A stretch of DNA of 41,268 bases from Deltaproteobacteria bacterium (GTDB lineage Bacteria; Desulfobacterota; DSM-4660; Desulfatiglandales; Desulfatiglandaceae). Both the position numbers and the translations under genes were made by a program. The stretch lies in contig JAGGXA010000221.1 of the NCBI GenBank assembly GCA_021163285.1, positions 1-41,268 on the forward strand, given 5' to 3'. Each line of letters begins with the position of its first letter. Position 1 is the first letter of the stretch. Below the pieces are notes generated by a model. It was not told the origin of the DNA. It did no database searches and saw nothing but the letters and a program-made list of their open reading frames with translations. Positions 25,161 to 32,257 of this stretch are shown here, one piece after another.

Positions 25161-25327
25161 AGGAGGCTGTCCGAGAATAGCAATTTTGTCTAAAATCAAG
25201 GCTTGCGAAAAAAATTACCGCAGGCATATGGTTAATATCGGAGTCTCGCAAGCTCGCTTAGGAACGAGGATAATTTTTTTCGCATAACGCAGGGTTTGGG
25301 GAAAAGGGCATTCTCGGACAGCATCAT
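25161..25327. repeat. Family I inverted-repeat element, inverted orientation
   Basis: Begins AGGAGGCTGTCCGAGAATAG and ends ATTCTCGGACAGCATCAT. It is internally the reverse complement of the 1744 copy. Directly upstream (about 25105-25150) is a fragment of Family II (TCTGAGCGCCAATTCTG). No gene is present in 24993-25412. Confidence 0.85.
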
Positions 25328-25412
25328 AGTTATCCTGTGTCGCTTGCCCTGAACGCGTGCAGATGAGTGTCAAAAAACTCTTACAATCTTATTTTTAAGA
25401 AATGAGGTTCAC

Positions 25413-26159
25413 ATGAAGAATTATAAAAAAATTATTTGTCTGACTCTACTCATTTTTTCCTTTTCAGCAAGCGAGGTAAATGCGGGAAGTAAATGGTGGG
25501 AGAAAGGGATTAATTTTTTTAAAACTCAGGATGAAAACCGGAAATCAAAAGAACCTGGTACAGGTGAAATTGGTGAGGCATTTAAGGAAGCGCTTCGTAT
25601 CGGCTCAGAAAATGTAGTTAGCAAGTTAGGCAAAGTTGATGGTTTTAATGCTGATCCTGCTGTTCACATACCGTTGCCGAAGGAATTAAATACTGTAAAG
25701 ACAGTGTTAGCTAAGGTTGGGATGTCTCGAACAGTTGATGACCTTGAGCTAAAACTTAACCGTGCAGCCGAGGCCGCAACCCCAAAGGCTAAAGAACTTT
25801 TCCTGCAGTCAATAACTGAAATGACGTTTGACGATATAAAGGGTATTTATGAAGGTCCCGAAGATTCCGCAACAAGATATTTTCAGGAGAAAATGTCTCC
25901 ATCGTTGAGCAAAGGAATGCGTCCGATAGTTGAAAACAGCCTGTCACAGGTGGGAGCAGTTCAGGCTTTTGACAACGTAATGCGCGAATATCAAACATTG
26001 CCATTTGTGCCCGATGTAAAGGCAAATTTAACAGACTATGTTGTTCAAAAAGGAATGGACGGGTTTTTTTATTATATTGCAAAAGAGGAAACTGCTATTC
26101 GAAAAGATCCTGTGAAACAAACTACCGAGTTGTTGAAGAAAGTGTTTGGCGCTAACTGA
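25413..26159 (+). CDS. DUF4197-domain exported protein
   Basis: The 248-residue protein begins with a signal peptide (cleavage near VNAG, residue 25). The remainder matches DUF4197: GEIGEAFKEALRIGSENVVSKLG, HIPLPKEL, RAAEAATPKAKELFLQSITEMTFDD, then a charged helical C-terminal half (KMSPSLSKGMRPIVENSLSQ). The family is found in many Gram-negative bacteria and has no known biochemical role; it is predicted to be periplasmic and helical. The ATG is preceded by an AGAAATGAGG-type site. Repeats flank it on both sides and no operon partner is seen. Confidence 0.88.
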   Translation: MKNYKKIICLTLLIFSFSASEVNAGSKWWEKGINFFKTQDENRKSKEPGTGEIGEAFKEALRIGSENVVSKLGKVDGFNADPAVHIPLPKELNTVKTVLAKVGMSRTVDDLELKLNRAAEAATPKAKELFLQSITEMTFDDIKGIYEGPEDSATRYFQEKMSPSLSKGMRPIVENSLSQVGAVQAFDNVMREYQTLPFVPDVKANLTDYVVQKGMDGFFYYIAKEETAIRKDPVKQTTELLKKVFGAN

Positions 26160-26251
26160 TTATTAGTTTTCATCCCCGGGTATTTCTGCATTCAAGGGGA
26201 CACCTCATTTAATTATTCCCGAAAACCGAAGCATACGGATTATTTTCAAAT

Positions 26252-26434
26252 AAGGGTTCGTGCAACAATAACTTTACGGAATTGAGGCCCGGTTTTAGGT
26301 TAGGTTCGGTAGATTCTGAAGAGCAAAAGGCGCAGTAATAGTGGACTATTTCAAGGTTTTTGCTCTTTAAAATCTGCCGAAAATAACCTGAAGATGAGAT
26401 GCCAAAATGTTAAGTTATTTTTGCGCGAACCTAA
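26252..26434. repeat. Family II inverted-repeat element, full copy
   Basis: The left end AGGGTTCGTGCAACAATAAC and right end GTTATTTTTGCGCGAAC are inverted repeats. The interior is almost identical to the 12938-13119 copy. The rest of the gap up to 26809 has only a GGGGTACGAAATTACGGGAA segment, similar to one near 6258, and a CCCGTGAACGGTTAC repeat at 26726-26740. Confidence 0.85.
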
Positions 26435-26809
26435 GGCAAAAGATGTCAAACAGTACGAAATATCGTAATAGTTTGGCAGGGGTACGAAATTACGGGAACC
26501 CCGTGCATCTAAGGGGTTGAGTAACCATTCACATATTCAGGGTTCAACCGTTCAGAGTTGAGGACAGAAAAGATATTGAAGACCGAAGTTCTTGTTACAA
26601 ATGCTTATTTTCCCAGGCAATTGTCAATATGGGTCCAAATCTTGGATTAGAACTCTCAAAGATGACCCTCTTCTCGTAAATACGCATTCTAAATGCAGTT
26701 CAGAGATAAGGAATGAAGCCCTGAACCCGTGAACGGTTACCAAAATACAATGTTATGTCCAGATGTTGGACATGTTTTATTAACTTAATTTATATAAGGA
26801 GGTATGGTC

Positions 26810-27256
26810 ATGAAACATTTAATTCTTTTTTTTGGGGTGTTCTTTTTTCTGGTTTTATCGATCAGTAGCTGTGACAGGGGTGAACAACCCGCTAAAACCA
26901 CAACAGAGGAATTGACACAAACTGCAACCGAAGTCCCTAAGGCAACCATTGAAACGGAGGATCAAAAGGCCGGAGAAACAGTTGAGGGTGTAAAACAAGA
27001 GGCGGAGGAAGCGATTGAGGGGCCAAAACAGCAGGTAAAGGAAGTGGTTGAGGAGCCAAAACAGCAGGTAAAGGAAGTGGTTGAGGAGGGTATAAAGCGA
27101 TCAGAGGAGATGGTTGAAACGGCCGGGGATAAAGCGGCCGAAATAACCGAAGAGGCCGAGGAAAAAACCCGGGGCGCTATGGGTGATACAAAAGAGAAAG
27201 CCGAGGATATGAGTGAGAACGCGCAAAAAGAAGTTAAAGGGTTGCTTAATCCGTAA
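26810..27256 (+). CDS. Repeat-rich lipoprotein with amphipathic helix repeats
   Basis: The ATG at 26810 is preferred to the one at 26804 because AAGGAGG (26796-26802) would be too close to the latter. The 148-residue product has a lipoprotein signal (FFFLVLSISSC, lipidated Cys at about 20-21) with Asp after the Cys. The mature part is almost entirely charged: Glu, Lys, Ala, Val and Thr in heptad-like spacing, resembling apolipoprotein or LEA-type helices. Two exact 33-bp units (27023-27055 and 27056-27088) encode PKQQVKEVVEE twice, and similar degenerate units flank them. A surface or stress-protective role is inference. No partner gene is visible. Confidence 0.75.
   Translation: MKHLILFFGVFFFLVLSISSCDRGEQPAKTTTEELTQTATEVPKATIETEDQKAGETVEGVKQEAEEAIEGPKQQVKEVVEEPKQQVKEVVEEGIKRSEEMVETAGDKAAEITEEAEEKTRGAMGDTKEKAEDMSENAQKEVKGLLNP
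27023..27088 (+). repeat. 33-bp tandem repeat inside the lipoprotein gene
   Basis: Two identical 33-bp units beginning CCAAAACAGCAGGTAAAGGA keep the reading frame (11 codons each). The copy number could vary by slippage. Confidence 0.9.
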
Positions 27257-27543
27257 CGGTCGAATGAGCGTAGGAGCAGGGAACCTGAGCTGTGAGCTGT
27301 AAGATAGTACGTAATTGTTCACGGAACGTTGAAATCAGAAAAACGGGCATCCTTCAAACCTGATTTCAGCTTTGCAGATGTTGTTTTTCGTCTGGTTCCC
27401 ATTCTCCAGCGTAGAAACCCGTATGGGATGCATTCCCGCGCTGGAGCGTGTGAACGGGAAACGTTCAAACTGTAAACTATTTTTTGAACTTATTGAAAGA
27501 TGCCCAGGAATCTATGAGTTATTACCCTGAATATTGAGCTGTT

Positions 27544-27650
27544 AAGGGACGAGGACGAAATAACATCCCCAGGCAGGCGCACGGATTTAGGTCGGGTTTG
27601 TTCGATCTAAAAGCACAAAAGTTGCAGGAATAGTGAGCTATTTCGAGACT
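27544..27650. repeat. Family III element, truncated copy
   Basis: Starts AGGGACGAGGACGAAATAAC and follows the full copy at 13120-13302 through TTCGATCTAAAAGCACAAAA and GAATAGTGAGCTATTTC, then breaks off just before the rhomboid gene's 3' end. The gap 27257-27543 has a CTCCAGCG / CGCTGGAG stem at about 27401-27447 and no gene. Confidence 0.75.
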
Positions 27651-27666
27651 TGACCCATTCTGTTTG

Positions 27667-28641
27667 CTACGAGGTTTGTATTAAGACCTTGAGATATATA
27701 TCTCCCCGTTTGTTCTCATCTATCTGCTTGCCCATGCCCGGGAGTTTCAGGAGGGCGCCGTTGTGAATGCCTGGCGGTATGGTGACAATAAAAAGTCGCT
27801 TATGGAACCCCCAGGGGATATTGACCATCTTCCTGGTGCCTGTCCGGGCCTCCTTCGATGTAATATCTATAGTCCCATATAGGTGTGGATCACCTGATGA
27901 CCCCGACGTGTTGATTACCCTGAGACGATGGGACTTATCTTTCGAGGTCCTGCCCTGCAAGTTCTTTGTTATTGATAGTTCAGGTAGATGCATAAACATT
28001 TTTAAAAATATCACCCCGAATAAAAACCCGCCTATATGTGCCCACCAGGCAATGCCGCCACTATGCGCGGACGAGCCTGTCGCATTGATAAATTGAAAAA
28101 GAAACCATATGCCGATAAAAAGAAAGGCCGGAATTTCTATGAAATAGGGGATAATAATAATGGGGATTAGTGTAAGTATTCTGGCCCTTGGGTAGAGCAG
28201 AAAGTAGGCGCCCATGATGCCTGCAATAGCCCCGCTTGCCCCGATCGTAGGCATTTTGGAGTGCCAGTTGATTATAAGATGGAAGACTCCGGATGCAATA
28301 CCGCACAGGATGTAAAACAGAAAGTATCGCAAGTGTCCCAGGCGGTCTTCTATACTATTTCCGAATATATAAAGAAACCACATGTTTCCGATTAAGTGCC
28401 AGAAACCACCATGAATAAACATATATGAAAAAAAAGAAAAAACCTGTTGGCCGGTAGTAAAGAAATGGGCAATTTCAGGTATGGAGTAGCGGCCAGGAAC
28501 AAGACCATAGGTAAAAATAAACCTGTCCAGTCTCTCTCTCAGGGTTAATTGCGCCAGGAAAATAAAAATATTTGTGGCGATCAGGGCATAGTTGACAACG
28601 GAATAATTTTTCGATTGAATTGTATCTCGAATAGGAAACAT
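27667..28641 (-). CDS. Rhomboid intramembrane serine protease with a DnaJ-C-terminal-like tail
   Basis: The 324-residue protein has six hydrophobic helices in the first about 215 residues. Rhomboid hallmarks are HGGFWHLIGN (residues 77-86), the catalytic Ser136 in G-A-S-G and the partner His202 in AHIGGFLFG. After a linker the last about 100 residues read WGFHKRLFIVTIPPGIHNGA, LLKLPGMGK and GDIYLKVLI, which resembles a substrate-binding C-terminal domain of DnaJ-type chaperones. This suggests a protease with a built-in client-binding module facing the cytoplasm. Such fusions occur in deltaproteobacteria as far as I recall. It is monocistronic on the minus strand. Confidence 0.88.
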   Translation of the reverse strand: MFPIRDTIQSKNYSVVNYALIATNIFIFLAQLTLRERLDRFIFTYGLVPGRYSIPEIAHFFTTGQQVFSFFSYMFIHGGFWHLIGNMWFLYIFGNSIEDRLGHLRYFLFYILCGIASGVFHLIINWHSKMPTIGASGAIAGIMGAYFLLYPRARILTLIPIIIIPYFIEIPAFLFIGIWFLFQFINATGSSAHSGGIAWWAHIGGFLFGVIFLKMFMHLPELSITKNLQGRTSKDKSHRLRVINTSGSSGDPHLYGTIDITSKEARTGTRKMVNIPWGFHKRLFIVTIPPGIHNGALLKLPGMGKQIDENKRGDIYLKVLIQTS

Positions 28642-28662
28642 AGGATTTGGCAGATGTGAATT

Positions 28663-28919
28663 TAGGGCTCACTCAAAAATAACTTTACAGAATTGGCGCT
28701 CGGATTGAAGATGAGATGCCAAAATAATAACTATTCAACCACAGATCTACGCTGATCATCACTGATATATTTTCTTTTATTATCATATACAAATCTTTTA
28801 AATTCCGGTTTTTCGCCGAAATTTAATAATAAGCCAGGAATAATATCTGTGATTTCTTTTGTGTAAATAGGTGTCTGAATAATTACCCGAGATGTTAAGG
28901 TACTTTTGCGCGAGCCCTA
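28663..28919. repeat. Family II element interrupted by a gene remnant
   Basis: The left part AGGGCTCACTCAAAAATAAC and right end TACTTTTGCGCGAGCCCT are the Family II ends. The centre is replaced by about 150 bp of unrelated coding-like sequence (28737-28886), and part of the element's interior is lost. Confidence 0.7.
28737..28886 (-). pseudogene. Possible GxxExxY-protein remnant
   Basis: The minus-strand frame reads IIPGLLLNFGEKPEFKRFVY with flanking residues. The L-L-x-N-F-G-x3-x-F-K-R pattern is that of the C-terminal end of GxxExxY proteins, small nuclease-like proteins common in repeats of environmental genomes. There is no start, and the family's N-terminal motif is absent. Confidence 0.4.
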
Positions 28920-29083
28920 AGGACATTTGTAACCGTTCACCAGGATAATTAATATAGATCACAATATTTAGTAACAATTTTTTGCTTGTTATGCAAGTTT
29001 TTATAAAATAAACTTATCATTAAGCGTTCGTGGGTTCATTGTTAATAATATCCCAACTTTCATTCGCTTAAAGGAAGTTTTAA

Positions 29084-30811
29084 ATGAATCAAATACACAG
29101 GACAGGCTGCAAAAACAGGGTAGAATCGGAAGAAACATCGGGATATCCCCTAACCCGGGAAAAAATGGATTCCGAGCAACTTAAGCGGATGGAATCTCAT
29201 AAACTTTTTCGTCTATTTTATCCTGAATCGGTGGCCTTAATCGGTGTATCTATAAACACTACCTATGGCGCTGCATCCTTTATGCAGGCCCTTAAGGGTT
29301 TTCATTACCCTGAGTTTGGAAATCTCTACCCGGTCAATCCCAGATATGCCGGCAAAGAGCTGCACGGTTTCAGATGTTATGATTCTATTGATTCGCTTCC
29401 TGAAATCCCGGATTATGTGCTGTGCGGCCTTCCGGCAAAGAATACCCCTGAACTGATTGATCGGTCAATAGACGCTGGTGTGAAATTTATTACTATTTTT
29501 ACTTCAGGCTTTGACGAGACAGGTTCTTCTGAGGGTAAAACTTTGCACGAAGAACTTGTTTCGATATTAAATTCGGATAAAAACATAGATAAAGATGGTA
29601 ATAAAAGATTAAGGGTAATTGGGCCGAATTGTCTTGGAATTTATAATCCATCCTGGGGGCTTGCCTACTTCTATAACCAGTCAAAGCAAAAAAACGGCAG
29701 GATATCCATAATCTCACAGTCAGGAGGCCAGGCCCTTTATTTAGTTAATTTTTTTTCAAACAGGGGCCATCCTGTAAGGATGTGCGTGTCGATCGGCAAT
29801 ACGATTGACCTTGATGTCTTGGATATTCTCGATTTTTACCGGGTTGACCCATTTACAAAAGCTATTGCCTGTTATCTTGAGGGATTTCGTTCAAAAGAGG
29901 GCAGGCTTATGATCAATCTGATCGAAGAAATATCAAGAGAAAAGCCGGTTGTAATTTGGAAAACCGGCCGGATGGAGGATTCATTAACCGCTATTTCGTC
30001 TCATACAGGGGCACTTGCAGGTGATGCCGTGATTTTTGAAGCTGCAATGAATCAGGCAGGAGCGATCCTTACCCATTCAATGGAATCCCTGTTTGATACC
30101 ACTTCCTCTCTGCTTCTTTCCCCTCTTCCTGCGCCTGTTCATTTAAAAAAAACCGTGACAGCGCCGAAGAAAGTTTGTAATAAAGCTTATAACAGGAATG
30201 GGCGTGCTCAGGTCCATGATCATGTCGAGGTCGAGGGTCGTGCAAGACCGCCGCAGTTGAGAATCGGGATCGTAGTAAGCGGCGGCGGATTTTCTGTTGA
30301 TATGATAGATACCTTCAGTTCCATGGGTTTAAAAAAGGCCGAGCTCTCTCCGGAAACTGTTAAAAAAATGGGAGAAGTCCTGCCGGGTATAAACACCTTT
30401 ATAGTAAACCCGGTAGATATTGGGGATCAGGGTTATCATCCTGATGTTTTCAAAAAGATTCTTGAACTTTGTGCTGCTGATGAAAACGTGAATTTTATCG
30501 TAACCGGCCGTGAGGTCGAGAGGTTTGCGCCTTTCGGAATTTGGTTAAATATCGATGATATTGCCATGAAATATGTCAAGGCAATTGAAGAAGTTTATCT
30601 GAAATATCAAAAACCTGTTTTTGTTGTTGTGCCCCATATTGATATTGATGAAAAGACTCATGCCGAACGATTAAAATTCCTCAAGATGCTCAGGAAAATA
30701 AACGTCCCCAGTTTTTCAACTGTGGAACGTGCAGCGGTTGCCGCTTCCTCATTCAAAATTCATATGAGAAACAGGGCTCGTATGGATTCCTCAGGGACGA
30801 GGACAAAATAA
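29084..30811 (+). CDS. ADP-forming acyl-CoA synthetase, alpha-type (CoA-binding/ligase) subunit
   Basis: The 575-residue protein starts after an unrelated about 40-residue lead with a CoA-binding domain (YPESVALIGVSINTTYGAAS). Next come a succinyl-CoA-ligase-like domain (RVIGPNCLGIYNP, SIISQSGGQAL, VSIGNTIDLDVLDIL) and the phosphohistidine loop SSH307TGALAG. A further ligase-CoA-like domain (IGIVVSGGGFSVDMIDTFSS) follows. The ATP-grasp beta part of single-chain ADP-forming acetate-CoA ligases is absent, so a separate beta subunit must exist elsewhere. ATP formation from an acyl-CoA is the expected role. Its final residues SGTRTK and the stop are supplied by a Family III repeat end, so the original C-terminus was replaced. 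Confidence 0.85.
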   Translation: MNQIHRTGCKNRVESEETSGYPLTREKMDSEQLKRMESHKLFRLFYPESVALIGVSINTTYGAASFMQALKGFHYPEFGNLYPVNPRYAGKELHGFRCYDSIDSLPEIPDYVLCGLPAKNTPELIDRSIDAGVKFITIFTSGFDETGSSEGKTLHEELVSILNSDKNIDKDGNKRLRVIGPNCLGIYNPSWGLAYFYNQSKQKNGRISIISQSGGQALYLVNFFSNRGHPVRMCVSIGNTIDLDVLDILDFYRVDPFTKAIACYLEGFRSKEGRLMINLIEEISREKPVVIWKTGRMEDSLTAISSHTGALAGDAVIFEAAMNQAGAILTHSMESLFDTTSSLLLSPLPAPVHLKKTVTAPKKVCNKAYNRNGRAQVHDHVEVEGRARPPQLRIGIVVSGGGFSVDMIDTFSSMGLKKAELSPETVKKMGEVLPGINTFIVNPVDIGDQGYHPDVFKKILELCAADENVNFIVTGREVERFAPFGIWLNIDDIAMKYVKAIEEVYLKYQKPVFVVVPHIDIDEKTHAERLKFLKMLRKINVPSFSTVERAAVAASSFKIHMRNRARMDSSGTRTK

Positions 30812-30966
30812 CATCCCCAAGTAGGCCTGCTTTTCTGTAAGTTCCCTTAAAGAGCAAAAACCTTGAAATAGCCCGCTATTACTTTGTCTTTTGTTCTTCA
30901 AAATTTACCGAACCTAACCTAAAACTGAGCGCCAATTCTGTAAAGTTATTCTTGCGCAAACCCTAA
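30790..30966. repeat. Joined Family III end and Family II fragment
   Basis: AGGGACGAGGACAAAATAAC at 30791-30810 is a Family III left end. From about 30842 the sequence continues as the right two thirds of Family II, ending GTTATTCTTGCGCAAACCCT. The composite fills the gap before glgC and overlaps the last codons of the acyl-CoA synthetase gene. Confidence 0.8.
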
Positions 30967-30991
30967 CCCGACAAAGGAGCCGGCTTAAGAT

Positions 30992-32257
30992 ATGAAAAAA
31001 TCTCTTGCAGTGATTATGGCAGGCGGCAAGGGCGAACGCCTGATGCCTCTTACCAAACACCGTTCCAAGCCTGCTATTCCGTTTGGCGGTATTTATCTCC
31101 TGATAGACCTTGCGCTTTCAAACTGCATCAACTCCAGATTATACAACATAATTGTTCTGCCGCAATATAAGTCACAGACCCTGATGCAGCACCTTGAGGG
31201 CGGCTGGAACATATTCAGCACTGATCTCGGCCATTTCCTTAAAATTGCTCCGCCTCAGATGATGTCAGGGGATAGGTGGTATCAGGGCACTGCAGATTCA
31301 ATCCGTCAAAATTTATACCTGATAGAGCAGGAGGCGGTCGATCGGGTGCTTATCCTGTCAGGCGATCATGTCTATAAGATGGATTATACACTTTTTCAGG
31401 ATTACCACGATGCCAATAACGCCGACGTAACCATCGCCGTAATTGAAGTGAGCAAGGAAACCTGTATGCAGTATGGGATTCTTGAGGTGGATGAAGGCTT
31501 TAATGTCAAGAGTTTCCAGGAGAAACCCTCCGTTTCCAAGACCATACCGGGAGACAGCGAGCACGCACTCGCTTCTATGGGCATATATATTTTTAAGGCA
31601 AAGGTTTTGATTGATCTCTTAAAGAAGGATGTCCGGTCCGATTTCGGAAAGGATATTCTCCCTGATATCCTGGACAGTCACAAGGTCATGGCCTACCCTT
31701 ACCGAAGGCAGAATAAATTACAGGATGAGATTTTTTACACAGATCAGGACGGCCTTCGTCAAAAGAGAGTGCAAACAATTGTTGACTCAGGTTACTGGCG
31801 GGATGTGGGAACCCTGGATTCATATTGGAATGCAAACATGGACCTGACAGGTGTAGACCCGTTTTTCAACCTGTATGGCCGCAGGTGGCCTATAAGAACC
31901 TATCAACGTCAGTATCCTCCGGTCAAGACCGTTTTCGCCCAAAAGAACGGCGCCGAAAAACGGATCGGCCATGCCCTTGACTCTTTGGTATCCCATGGTT
32001 CTATTATCAGCGGCGGACTTGTGCGCAACAGCGTGCTTTCATATAATGTTTTCGTGCATAGCTGGGCATCGGTAGATGAATCGGTAATCATGGAAAACGT
32101 GATCATCGGGCGTCATGCCCGGATCAAAAAGGCCATTGTTTCAGAAGGAGTTGAAATTCCACCTAACACCGAGATCGGTTATCATCCCCGGAAAGACAGA
32201 GAGCGTTTCCTTGTTACTCCGAGGGGTATTACCGTCGTTACTCAGGAAGACCTATGA
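30992..32257 (+). CDS. glgC: Glucose-1-phosphate adenylyltransferase GlgC
   Basis: The 421-residue enzyme makes ADP-glucose from glucose-1-phosphate and ATP, the committed step of glycogen synthesis. The nucleotide-binding loop MAGGKGERLMPLTKHRSKPA (residues 10-29), the SGDHVYKMDY metal-binding motif and the WYQGTADSIRQN segment are intact. A left-handed beta-helix C-terminal domain (VIMENVIIGRHARIKKAIV) follows. Length is normal. The stop overlaps the glgP start (ATGA), so glgC-glgP are coupled. An AAGGAGCC site precedes the ATG. Confidence 0.97.
   Translation: MKKSLAVIMAGGKGERLMPLTKHRSKPAIPFGGIYLLIDLALSNCINSRLYNIIVLPQYKSQTLMQHLEGGWNIFSTDLGHFLKIAPPQMMSGDRWYQGTADSIRQNLYLIEQEAVDRVLILSGDHVYKMDYTLFQDYHDANNADVTIAVIEVSKETCMQYGILEVDEGFNVKSFQEKPSVSKTIPGDSEHALASMGIYIFKAKVLIDLLKKDVRSDFGKDILPDILDSHKVMAYPYRRQNKLQDEIFYTDQDGLRQKRVQTIVDSGYWRDVGTLDSYWNANMDLTGVDPFFNLYGRRWPIRTYQRQYPPVKTVFAQKNGAEKRIGHALDSLVSHGSIISGGLVRNSVLSYNVFVHSWASVDESVIMENVIIGRHARIKKAIVSEGVEIPPNTEIGYHPRKDRERFLVTPRGITVVTQEDL

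Noticed and set aside
27000-27100. A CRISPR-like array
   Set aside because: The repeats are adjacent in-frame units of a coding sequence with no spacers.
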